Assembly (NCBI GenBank): GCA_003149835.1
Contig: QAMX01000124.1
Coordinates: 1 to 23,483, forward strand
DNA: 23,483 nt
Origin: Clostridiales bacterium
Lineage (GTDB): Bacteria > Bacillota > Clostridia > Oscillospirales > QAMX01
Reading direction: 5' to 3'
Shown piece by piece: positions 1-6,967 of the stretch. Under the pieces are notes generated by a model. That model was not told the origin of the DNA and did no database searches. It saw nothing but the letters and a program-made list of their open reading frames with translations. Numbering within the stretch: the stretch's first letter is position 1; every line of letters begins with the position of its first letter. Position numbers and translations under genes: made by a program.

Positions 1-762
1 AACAAAAAATTTTCTAATGATGAAGTAATTACATTGAATTTTTCGCTTCTTAAAGACTTATTTGATTGTCCATTCAAATTTGAAATGTTGAATGTATTCG
101 GATTTCATTCCCCCCTTAATATTCGAATGGGATATGGACGTTCTATCCACAATATGTTGGATTATATCCATAAGCATTACAAGAATATCCCTGAATTTTC
201 AGACAATGTGATCCAAAGAATTGTTGATAGATATTTATATTTGCCATATGGTTCTCCTGTGCTTGTTAATGCGATGAAAGAAAAAGCCTTTCAACACTTG
301 CGTAGTTATATAGTGAATAATCAGGCAAATTTTCAAAATATACTCTTTTCAGAGAAAACCATAGACTATAGTATTAATGAATATCTTTTCATTGATGGCA
401 GAATTGATTTAATAAGAGATAGTCTTAACGACACAATTACTATTGTGGACTTCAAATCTAGCTCCGAAGTGTTATCAAGAGAACAAATAAAAAATCAGTT
501 AATGGTTTATGTTCTCGGATACGAAAGCTTAACAGGTGACAAAGTTGATTTTATTGAATCATATGATTTCAACAATAACGATCCGACACGTATTCAGATT
601 GAGCAAGCGGATAAAATTGCTTTTAACACCAAGCTTGAAGAATGTCACCGTATTATTAAAACTTCGGATTACCCCAAGCTGGGAAAAGAAGATCCAACTA
701 AAGGGAAGGAATATTGTCAGGGCATTGGATGTGAGTTTGTGAAAAACTGTTTTCCAGCATAA
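1..762 (+). CDS. PD-(D/E)XK nuclease domain, C-terminal part of a probable UvrD-type helicase-nuclease (5' partial)
   Basis: The reading frame is open from base 1, so this is the 3' end of a longer gene; TTG at 34 is only an internal codon. Numbered from that TTG, the visible protein has the marks of a RecB/AddB/Cas4-type nuclease. These are a DCPFKF start (Cys12), a conserved His39 in GYGRSIH, acidic Asp125 in DGRID, the catalytic DFK at 139-141, and the QxxxY motif Gln155-Tyr159. A C-x4-C-x5-C cluster at 228, 233 and 239, together with Cys12, resembles the 4Fe-4S staple of AddB and Cas4. In known families such a domain sits at the end of UvrD/PcrA-like helicases and cuts DNA that the helicase unwinds; the helicase itself would lie left of the window and is inferred. 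A methyltransferase follows 49 bases downstream on the same strand, suggesting one operon. A stand-alone Cas4-like protein is the alternative. Confidence 0.7.
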   Translation, partial: NKKFSNDEVITLNFSLLKDLFDCPFKFEMLNVFGFHSPLNIRMGYGRSIHNMLDYIHKHYKNIPEFSDNVIQRIVDRYLYLPYGSPVLVNAMKEKAFQHLRSYIVNNQANFQNILFSEKTIDYSINEYLFIDGRIDLIRDSLNDTITIVDFKSSSEVLSREQIKNQLMVYVLGYESLTGDKVDFIESYDFNNNDPTRIQIEQADKIAFNTKLEECHRIIKTSDYPKLGKEDPTKGKEYCQGIGCEFVKNCFPA

Positions 763-789
763 ATAAGAAATAGAGAACTAAATCATTTG

Positions 790-811
790 AAAAAAAAGGG
801 GGGGGAACTCA
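790..811 (+). promoter_or_regulatory. A8G8 homopolymer tract forming the methyltransferase ribosome binding site
   Basis: Eight A (790-797) are followed directly by eight G (798-805), six bases before the ATG at 812. The G run is the only Shine-Dalgarno-like sequence for the methyltransferase. Runs of this length are prone to slippage, which would change spacing to the start codon. That it acts as a switch is inference. Confidence 0.55.
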
Positions 812-2128
812 ATGAAATTAGCAGAATTAATTACTGATTTGAAGGCGAAAGAGTCGGAAGAAGCTTATTGGGACTTCAGACGAAATGATCAAAGAGAACA
901 TGTCCATTCTATGATTAAATATCCGGCTGTTATGGTTCCGAATATGCAAGGAGAAATTTTTGATCTTGTCTTAAAACATGATTGCGATATTCATAATGTT
1001 CTAGACCCTTTCATGGGCTCTGGCACTATCTTAGTCGAAGGATTAATACGCAATCTTGATGTAATTGGAGTTGATATAAATCCGTTATCATACTTAACAG
1101 TGCTCTCCAAGACACAGAAATATGCTAAAAAGACATTATGGGGAAAAGCAGAACAATTGCTTCAAAGGATTAAAAGAACCAAGAATCATGAAATCAAGCT
1201 TCATGACTTCGAAGGAATTAATAAATGGTATGTAGATGATGTTATTCGTGATTTGAGCAAATTGCGCCTTTGCATTATGCAAGAACCCGATATCAAATAT
1301 AGAAGATTCTTTTGGATTACCTTTGCTGATATTGCTAAACAGGCCGATAATGCTAGAACCAGCACATTTAAACTCCACATAAAACTTGAGGAGACAATTC
1401 GGGAAACAGAATTTGATTGCATACAAAAATTTGAAGAAAAATTACGTTCAAATATAAACGCTGTATTTGACTTTAAAGCACTCAGGCATAATGGAACTAC
1501 TCGTATTTATTGTGGCGATTCAAAAACTATTTTTAGAGATAGACGAAGTTTCGCAGAAAATAGTGTTGATTTAGTTATTACTTCACCACCGTATGGTGAT
1601 AACGCAACAACCATAACCTATGGACAATATTCAGTTCTCCCTTTACGTTGGATACCTCTAACAGATATTGGGGATACAATTAGTGAGGAAACTATTATTA
1701 GTCTTAGTAAGATTGATAGGGATAGTCTTGGTGGGGTGAATTATTCATTAGATCAACTCGAACAAAGTGGTATTTTGCAAGCATCGAATCAGCTAAATAG
1801 CTTTGTAAATATGTTGCTGAATGAAAAAATGACAGATAAAGCAAGAAAAGTAGCGAGTTTTATCCTTGACTTTTCTGAGGTATTACAAAACCTTTGTCCG
1901 ATTGTCAAATCAGGGAAGTTACTTGTTTTTACGGTAGGAAATCGACATGTTAATAAAACTGAGTTTCCACTACATCTTGTTTTGAAGGAGCTTGCAGAAC
2001 TTTATGGTATGAATACGTGCTATGACTTTCGAAGAAATATTATTAAGAATAAAAATTATGTGGATACTTCCGTTCAAGGGTTTAAGACAATCAACAAAGA
2101 AACTATTATGATTTTACAGAAACGGTAG
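812..2128 (+). CDS. Amino-type DNA methyltransferase (N6-adenine or N4-cytosine), motif order X-I-IV
   Basis: The 438-residue protein carries the S-adenosylmethionine binding motif DPFMGSGT at residues 65-72, followed by GVDINP at 86-91. The catalytic motif ITSPPYGD lies at about 256-263. Upstream of motif I, KYPAVMVPNMQGEIFDLVLK (37-55 region) matches motif X. The order X-I-long insert-IV differs from the common beta class (IV-TRD-X-I). The roughly 185 residues between I and IV may hold target recognition, as in the alpha class. The TSPPY form is typical of N4-cytosine and some N6-adenine enzymes, so the methylated base cannot be decided. It probably protects host DNA or marks self in a restriction or defence module with the upstream nuclease gene. 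ATG 812 is chosen because the G-rich ribosome binding site lies just before it. Confidence 0.85.
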   Translation: MKLAELITDLKAKESEEAYWDFRRNDQREHVHSMIKYPAVMVPNMQGEIFDLVLKHDCDIHNVLDPFMGSGTILVEGLIRNLDVIGVDINPLSYLTVLSKTQKYAKKTLWGKAEQLLQRIKRTKNHEIKLHDFEGINKWYVDDVIRDLSKLRLCIMQEPDIKYRRFFWITFADIAKQADNARTSTFKLHIKLEETIRETEFDCIQKFEEKLRSNINAVFDFKALRHNGTTRIYCGDSKTIFRDRRSFAENSVDLVITSPPYGDNATTITYGQYSVLPLRWIPLTDIGDTISEETIISLSKIDRDSLGGVNYSLDQLEQSGILQASNQLNSFVNMLLNEKMTDKARKVASFILDFSEVLQNLCPIVKSGKLLVFTVGNRHVNKTEFPLHLVLKELAELYGMNTCYDFRRNIIKNKNYVDTSVQGFKTINKETIMILQKR

Positions 2129-2373
2129 TTCATATTGTATTTATTTCGGTCTAGTGGTGCAACTGTAAGTTACCACATCCAGTCATATGCTTCACTTGGC
2201 AGGATTGAAAAGAGGTCGAGATGTTTAAAAACCATAAAAACAAATTTTTTCTTACTACGTGAACAGAGGCCGAAATTTGGAACTAAAAAATGAGACATCC
2301 AAATTTCCTCCTCTGTTTCTATGACTGCTTTTCACATAACAAATGGGTTTATTAGTCTAATGATACCCCCATT
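2129..2373. other. AT-rich gap between convergent genes
   Basis: No credible gene is seen. The gap separates the plus-strand methyltransferase from the convergent minus-strand operon and contains one long inverted repeat, listed separately. Confidence 0.6.
2262..2317. repeat. Imperfect 19-nt inverted repeat, possible bidirectional terminator
   Basis: The arm AACAGAGGCCGAAATTTGG (2262-2280) pairs with 2299-2317 with two mismatches and an 18-base loop. It lies between two converging transcription units, a usual place for a shared terminator. Neither side has a strong T-run directly after the stem, so a mobile-element end or an island boundary is an alternative. Confidence 0.5.
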
Positions 2374-4107
2374 TTACCACCAATAGCCTTTATGCTCGGG
2401 CCCTTTATCTTTCTGTTTTTTCTCATGTTCCCGCTTCCCCAAGAGCTCATCCTCTTTTGCGATTGTAGGGTCGTACCAATCTGCTTTTGCACGCGCCCAA
2501 GATGCCCATTCTGAGAGATCTTGCTCTGGGTGCGCTTTTTCCATGGCGGAGACATAACTTCGGATTCTGCATGCGGTTTCATAGTCCTCTGCGCAATTAA
2601 CAAGGGACAAGGTCCGGTCTACCTCCGCATTATATAGCTTTCGATGCTCCTCACGCTTTCGCTCCTGCTCCCGGCGCTGACGCTCTGCCTCTTCTCTGTC
2701 CAGACGGGCCTGCTTGACCCGCTCCGCCTCTTCATAAATGGTGAGCATCATATCCCCCAAACGCTCTTCCAAAACGTAGGAGCGGCAATCCCGGAATGTT
2801 CTTGCTCCATTGATGGATACACCCAAACGTCCATTGTAAACAGCATCGTACTTTCGAATTTGTGGTTTGCTGGCCCAGGAGTGTTTTTTCCTTTCCTCTT
2901 CGTATTGCAACAGCTTTAGGTTTTCTTCTTTTGTTGGGGTATGCAAAACTTTGTCGATTGACTCAGAGAACATGAGCGTGACGGAGTCCTGACCCATTGC
3001 AAACTTCAGGTCAGTCGCCAATTCCCACCCAAGCGGGGTCATGGCCTTTGCCAGCGCATCAATCAACCGGAACACACGGGACTGCTGCTCTTCTGAAACC
3101 CCTTCCGCAAAGGGAGGGGCAGGTTCTTGATTTCTTCCCCGATTCCAGCCTGCGCCAAATTCCCGCTCTTGCTGGCGTTTCCGCTTGCTCCACTCGGTGA
3201 TCTTTTTCCGATGGACTACAATTTCAGGCAGCATTCTGGCATTTTCTTGGGGCAGCAAAATCTGCGCAGCTACATTCAATACCACTTGCCGTTCTTCTTC
3301 CGGCAAAAACTCCAGGGGAATTTCCATTTCGTTACTGCGATTTGAATTCCCTGCTCCGGTCTGCATCCCCATCTTTTTTGATTCTCCACCAGGTAGAAGG
3401 GGTGGCCTCTTCACCGCTTTTCCTGCCCGCAATTTTGCCCAATATCCTGGGGGCGGGGTTGGGATATTCAGCGACTTGCAGACTTTATGAATGGCAACAT
3501 CGGAGACTTTGTATCGCTTTGCAACCTCTGTCACAGGCATGTTCCAAACTTCTTGATAAAGCGTTTCCCGATTATACACATTATAGGTCTGCCCGAATCT
3601 TTGAACTGTCTCCGGTGGCGCTTGATTGGTTATCTCCTCAGCAGCCGATTGCGCAATCGGCCCGATAGGAGTGGACGCATTAGGTGACACCGATTCCGTT
3701 CTCTCTCGTAGAGAGGTGGTTTGGACCACTTGTTCACTCTTGGATATATTGGACTCCTGAAAATTATCTTTTTGCAGCGTAACGATTGCATCTCCATCGC
3801 CCGGAAGGGGCGTCTGCTCCACTTGTTTTCCAAAATTGATTTTGGTCCAGTAGCCGGAGGGAGGAACGGGAATCTGAGCTGCCTTGATCTGCGCCAGGCA
3901 TTTGACATAGGGAATGTCATACTTCCTTGCGACTCCTGCTACGGAAAGTTTCCATATTTCTTCATAGAGTTCCTTGCGTGTTAATTTAACTGTAAGGGAA
4001 GGCATCGTCTCTTCATCCTCCTTCCTGCCTAAATCAGTTTCCTTTTTCTCTTCAGGCTGAGCCTGTTGCACTTTTTCCGCATCAGCATTTGACGCAATAA
4101 TTGCCAA
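2374..4107 (-). CDS. Uncharacterised protein with two HTH-like repeat domains and a coiled coil
   Basis: The 577-residue protein has no function I can name. It holds two copies of a domain of about 62 residues (42-103 and 178-240). Both read L/Y-x-EL/TLY-x-E-x-W, then a helix-turn-helix-like stretch with VAxRY or VAKRY, then P-x-P-P-x-GYW and a GK...PLPG end. A charged coiled coil follows at about 455-495. The tail holds LSEWASWARAKADWYDP (531-547), a motif I recall from uncharacterised bacterial proteins with the same N-terminal domain. This suggests a nucleic-acid binding scaffold (inference). The start is TTG at 4107, with GGAGGG (4120-4125) 12 bases upstream overlapping the end of the preceding gene, so translation is probably coupled. 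An ATG at residue 35 is a possible alternative start. Proline- and serine-rich linkers separate the repeats. Confidence 0.75.
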   Translation of the reverse strand: MAIIASNADAEKVQQAQPEEKKETDLGRKEDEETMPSLTVKLTRKELYEEIWKLSVAGVARKYDIPYVKCLAQIKAAQIPVPPSGYWTKINFGKQVEQTPLPGDGDAIVTLQKDNFQESNISKSEQVVQTTSLRERTESVSPNASTPIGPIAQSAAEEITNQAPPETVQRFGQTYNVYNRETLYQEVWNMPVTEVAKRYKVSDVAIHKVCKSLNIPTPPPGYWAKLRAGKAVKRPPLLPGGESKKMGMQTGAGNSNRSNEMEIPLEFLPEEERQVVLNVAAQILLPQENARMLPEIVVHRKKITEWSKRKRQQEREFGAGWNRGRNQEPAPPFAEGVSEEQQSRVFRLIDALAKAMTPLGWELATDLKFAMGQDSVTLMFSESIDKVLHTPTKEENLKLLQYEEERKKHSWASKPQIRKYDAVYNGRLGVSINGARTFRDCRSYVLEERLGDMMLTIYEEAERVKQARLDREEAERQRREQERKREEHRKLYNAEVDRTLSLVNCAEDYETACRIRSYVSAMEKAHPEQDLSEWASWARAKADWYDPTIAKEDELLGKREHEKKQKDKGPEHKGYWW

Positions 4108-4115
4108 GAACTGTT

Positions 4116-4451
4116 TTATCCCTCCAATTCCTCGTTTTCTTTTAACAGAAAAACCAAGTCGTGTTTCATTTCTTCGAACCGTTCGATTATAGTGCTTAAA
4201 CTCTTTTCAATATTCTGGACTTGGACCTCATTAATCCTGCCGTGATTATAAGCGATTAATCGCTCCGGAATGATGTTATAGCTCCAACTCTCGCTGTATC
4301 GGTCTTCTTTTTTAATAGCGAAACCAATTGGAAGCACATTATTTCTCATACCCAAGGTTACCATCATGGGAGATATGCCAAGATAATCTGCGGCAATCTT
4401 GGCAGTGATTTTTGGCATGGACCGAATCTCGTCGTCCGTATACTTTCCCAT
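4116..4451 (-). CDS. Small putative DNA-binding protein (phage/element-type HTH)
   Basis: This 111-residue protein contains KITAKIAADYLGISPMMVTLGM near its N-terminus, the pattern of an excisionase- or phage-type helix-turn-helix that selects a site through a conserved GIS turn. The C-terminal half is rich in charged heptads and may dimerise. ATG 4451 is preferred over GTG 4460 because an AGGAGG-type site (gaggaggtg on the minus strand) lies eight bases before it, whereas the GTG overlaps that site. The stop is only eight bases before the TTG of the large HTH-repeat protein, so the two form one operon. Proteins like this are common in integrative elements of Clostridia. The specific role is unknown; regulation of the neighbour is a guess. 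Confidence 0.7.
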   Translation of the reverse strand: MGKYTDDEIRSMPKITAKIAADYLGISPMMVTLGMRNNVLPIGFAIKKEDRYSESWSYNIIPERLIAYNHGRINEVQVQNIEKSLSTIIERFEEMKHDLVFLLKENEELEG

Positions 4452-4504
4452 ACACTTCACCTCCTCTCTCTGAGAAAGATATACAACGTCTTTTGTTCAT
4501 TGTT

Positions 4505-4510
4505 ATTATA
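4505..4510 (-). promoter_or_regulatory. Extended -10 promoter element for the minus-strand operon
   Basis: On the minus strand the sequence reads TGGTATAAT, a perfect TATAAT with an upstream TG one base away (extended -10). It lies about 55 bases before the ATG at 4451. No good -35 box is visible, which is usual for extended -10 promoters. Confidence 0.5.
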
Positions 4511-4775
4511 CCATAGAGAAAACCCATGTGATGAAAAATATCTTTTATTATGAAAACTTAATAGAGCTTTATAAAAATTGCTTGTCCAGAAGCTCACGAA
4601 TGGTTTTCAGAACTCGCAGTCGCCCATATAACCATATCGGCAAGTAGCCACGGAAAACTTATTTGAGCATCACATTTCATTTTGCCATAGCCTCACCACA
4701 GCTATGGTGATTCGCACCAAGCTGAACCTGGTCGCAATTTGTGTTCCGCGGGTTCAATTTTTTATTTCACCTTAT

Positions 4776-4805
4776 CGCTTTCATTTTTAGAGGGTATCTT
4801 TTTTG
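4776..4805 (+). repeat. Copy 1 of a short intergenic repeat
   Basis: CGCTTTCATTTTTAGA followed by GGGTATCTTTTTTG. The second copy at 6833-6859 shares the last 14 bases exactly and the preceding CGCTTT-ATTTTT with small gaps. Confidence 0.5.
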
Positions 4806-4844
4806 TCAACACTTCCCATGTCGGAATGGACTACGCTCCATTCA

Positions 4845-4872
4845 AAATCCCCAGCCGCATGGCTGGGGATTT
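4845..4872. repeat. Perfect 12-bp palindrome with GCAT loop
   Basis: AAATCCCCAGCC (4845-4856) and GGCTGGGGATTT (4861-4872) are exact reverse complements around GCAT. It reads like an intrinsic terminator or a REP-type palindrome. No gene ends directly before it on either strand. Confidence 0.7.
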
Positions 4873-5101
4873 CTCATACCACTCCGTCATTTCTCCTTTC
4901 CGCAAAAAGTCACGCTACGCCTTCGCTGTTCGCTTGTAAACGCGCTCACGCCGCTTCGGCTTGCTACCAACTTTTTGCGGAGGGGGCGCATACGGCGCAT
5001 AGCGTCTTTTTCTCCCCAGTAGACAAAGCCTTCAAGCCCGAACGTTTCACCGATTGGTAAAAGGTTTGGGCGTGCGCTTTATTTACATCGTCTTTCAATC
5101 T

Positions 5102-5136
5102 GCAACGGCGGCACGAATATCTCGTACCGCCGTTGC
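5102..5136. terminator. 15-bp hairpin, possible terminator
   Basis: GCAACGGCGGCACGA (5102-5116) pairs with TCGTACCGCCGTTGC (5122-5136) with one mismatch and a five-base loop. The following bases, TTTCTCG, form a poor T-run. It may insulate the promoter at 5304 from upstream transcription. Confidence 0.4.
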
Positions 5137-5303
5137 TTTCTCGATTCAGTATTTTGGGGTTCAGCTTGTTCTTGTTTCTACTGTTCAAATTTTTGTCTGC
5201 CTTCTTCACTTTTGAAATATTCTAATATATCCGGCAGGAAGCACCTCGCAGGCGCTTCTGTTGCATTTTCAGGGATGCGGGATTTGAGCTTGATTGTAAG
5301 CAG

Positions 5304-5332
5304 TTGACTTATTTTTATCTTAGGAGTATACT
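5304..5332 (+). promoter_or_regulatory. Sigma-A type promoter for the BtrH-like gene
   Basis: TTGACT (5304-5309) and TATACT (5327-5332) are separated by exactly 17 bases, close to consensus. The predicted transcript would carry a leader of about 160 bases before the ATG at 5502. Confidence 0.7.
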
Positions 5333-5454
5333 GTATATTGTTATAAGTGATATTCGATGTAACATTTGACAATAGCAGCTATGAATATGACGACTGTTAA
5401 AGTTGGAAACCGCGTCAGAGAATGACGAACCGGTTGTTTTCAAAAATCTCCAAT

Positions 5455-5474
5455 ATTGACGTTTGGCTGTCAAT
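5455..5474. promoter_or_regulatory. ATTGAC-N8-GTCAAT dyad in the leader
   Basis: ATTGAC (5455-5460) and GTCAAT (5469-5474) form a perfect 6-bp inverted repeat 28 bases before the start codon, just upstream of the AAGGAG ribosome binding site (5488-5493). It could be a regulator site or a small leader hairpin; function is unproven. Confidence 0.35.
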
Positions 5475-5501
5475 CGTATTGATATATAAGGAGACGTTAA
5501 C

Positions 5502-6545
5502 ATGGAAAGAAAAATCCTTCCCAACATACCGGAAGTCAACTACAACGGCAATGAAGTGGACTATATCTTCAACCTTTTGGCGTCCATATTGAGCGGGGCA
5601 GGGGATCATATAGAGAAATCGGATTTAGCTGTGTACAGCGGAATGGCGAATCGGTTTGTTTGGGTACCCGGAAGTTGGAGTCGCGGCTGTGAATGTTTGG
5701 GAAGTATTGATGAGACTCCGTATGAAGATATCGTTCGTTTGTTAAAAACCTTCGGCTGGGAAGCGAAGTGCGTCCAGGTTCTTCGGGATATTCAGGGAAA
5801 GCCGCTGAATACCGATCGTGAACAAATCAGAAAGGACTTCGTTGATTCGATTGACAAAGGGTTGCCAATTATGTCTCTCGGCACCAAAAACCACAGGTTC
5901 AACGCGGTTGTCGGCTACGAAAACCACGGGGACGCAATCGTTTGTAAAGAAGGAGTCGACGGGCCGAATTTTAAGCATTTTTGCGAAACCGTCTCCCGTG
6001 ACCATTGGGAAGATACGATATCCGATTATATTCTGTTGAAAGAGAAAAGAGAAGTTGCGCCTGAGCGTGTGCGTTTTCTTGATTTGCTGAAACTCATTGT
6101 TTCACGCGCCAGAAGAGCCGACAAAATAAAAGGCAATATCAATGTCGGTTTCGCCGCTTGGGAAGCGTATCTGGATATGCTGGAGCATGAAGATTTAAGC
6201 GAGCTTTCACCGGAAAAAGTGAATGACATATTGGGGCAATATTGCGACGGATTGTGCCAGATTGCGGCAAGGAACAGCGGTCTTCCCTATTACAGTTCAC
6301 TTGTCGAGCGCTTTCCAGAATGGAAAACGGAACTGCAAATTGCCATTGAAGCGCTTGACCAATGTTCCAATTACGGCGGTTTTTTGTGGTCGCAAGGCAT
6401 AGATTGGGAAGGCGCGGGACTCGAAAAATTCCGTTCAAAAGAGGGCCGCAAAATTCTCGCCGATGAGGGACGGAAGGCTATGCAAAAAGATATGGAAGCC
6501 GTGGAGCAGTTTGAAAAGATCCTCATAAAAGAAGGGGCGTTTTAA
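5502..6545 (+). CDS. BtrH-like (papain-type fold) protein of unknown function
   Basis: The 347-residue protein has no signal peptide or membrane segment. Its first half fits the BtrH N-terminal / C39-like layout as I recall it. There is a GMANRFVW stretch (47-54) where relatives show a G-x-AFR-type motif, then a helix with a conserved Trp86. GLPIMSLG (120-127) is followed by a HRF...VVGYEN segment (131-141), which corresponds to the GLPV...G and GY strands of that fold. The expected catalytic cysteine position looks non-canonical (YSGMAN), so protease activity is doubtful and an acyl-transfer or sensor role is possible. The C-terminal half is helical. ATG 5502 has an AAGGAG site eight bases upstream. 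It stands alone between palindrome-rich gaps, with a MATE exporter next on the same strand. Confidence 0.55.
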   Translation: MERKILPNIPEVNYNGNEVDYIFNLLASILSGAGDHIEKSDLAVYSGMANRFVWVPGSWSRGCECLGSIDETPYEDIVRLLKTFGWEAKCVQVLRDIQGKPLNTDREQIRKDFVDSIDKGLPIMSLGTKNHRFNAVVGYENHGDAIVCKEGVDGPNFKHFCETVSRDHWEDTISDYILLKEKREVAPERVRFLDLLKLIVSRARRADKIKGNINVGFAAWEAYLDMLEHEDLSELSPEKVNDILGQYCDGLCQIAARNSGLPYYSSLVERFPEWKTELQIAIEALDQCSNYGGFLWSQGIDWEGAGLEKFRSKEGRKILADEGRKAMQKDMEAVEQFEKILIKEGAF

Positions 6546-6687
6546 GCGGCTCGTCGCTCCTCTTCTTCGCCGAAAGTCGCCCTTGGTTCGCCGGCTCAAC
6601 TGAACGTGCCCTCGCCACGGTTCGTTGTCGCTGTCAGCTTTTTGGGCCGGCGCGCCCGGCATCTCTTTTTGTACCCGCCAGGCATGT

Positions 6688-6714
6688 CGCGGCGAGCCCT
6701 TAGGGTTCGCCGCG
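6688..6714. repeat. 27-base palindrome
   Basis: CGCGGCGAGCCCT and AGGGTTCGCCGCG flank a central T at 6701; one G:T pair is the only imperfection. The loop is too short for an RNA hairpin to close fully at the centre. Confidence 0.65.
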
Positions 6715-6832
6715 ATTTTTGAAAATCACGGCTTCGCCGTACGGGCTGCCGCTCCCCCTCTGCAAAAGATCGCGCCTGTGTCTGCGCTCTCACAACGCCT
6801 CCGCTGCGCTGCCAGCCTTTTGCGGTTCAGGG

Positions 6833-6859
6833 CGCTTTATTTTTCGGGTATCTTTTTTG
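6833..6859 (+). repeat. Copy 2 of a short intergenic repeat
   Basis: CGCTTTATTTTTC followed by GGGTATCTTTTTTG, matching 4776-4805. Both copies lie next to sequences bounded by GCAAAA...TTTTGCGG arms, suggesting the same decayed intergenic element (inference). Confidence 0.5.
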
Positions 6860-6967
6860 GGTTGCAGAAAAAAGGGAGCGCTTTGAACGGCATCTGTCTG
6901 CCCGCAGGCGGGTAAAAGCGTTGGGTAGACTGTTTGGATGATACAGCTTGCTGATTGACCGGTTCCG

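Larger units (their letters stand above)
4511..5303. other. Gene-free, palindrome-rich intergenic region
   Basis: Short open frames exist here on both strands, but none has a ribosome binding site, a recognisable domain or coding-like composition. The region instead holds several inverted repeats: CCATAGC/GCTATGG around 4686-4706, a perfect 12-bp palindrome at 4845-4872, CCGCAAAAAGT/ACTTTTTGCGG bounding about 4901-4983, and a 15-bp hairpin at 5102-5136. No tRNA or known RNA fold was recognised. Confidence 0.55.
6546..6967. other. Gene-free palindrome cluster
   Basis: No supported gene. The stretch is a chain of self-complementary sequences: a 27-base near-perfect palindrome centred on 6701, GATTTT/AAAATC at about 6714-6727, ACGGC-ttc-GCCGT at 6728-6740, and CTTTTTT/AAAAAAG at about 6852-6874. 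The motif GGGTATCTTTTTTG (6846-6859) recurs at 4792-4805. Confidence 0.55.

Noticed and set aside
4680..4770. Possible tRNA or attachment-site remnant (GGGTTCAA near 4750)
   Set aside because: Only a T-arm-like string was found; no acceptor stem or cloverleaf could be built.
4739..5060. Three overlapping short plus-strand frames of 66-93 codons
   Set aside because: No ribosome binding sites, conflicting frames over palindromes, and no recognisable domains.
6595..6915. Short frames on both strands in the palindrome cluster
   Set aside because: They run through palindromes and have no start signals or protein-like composition.
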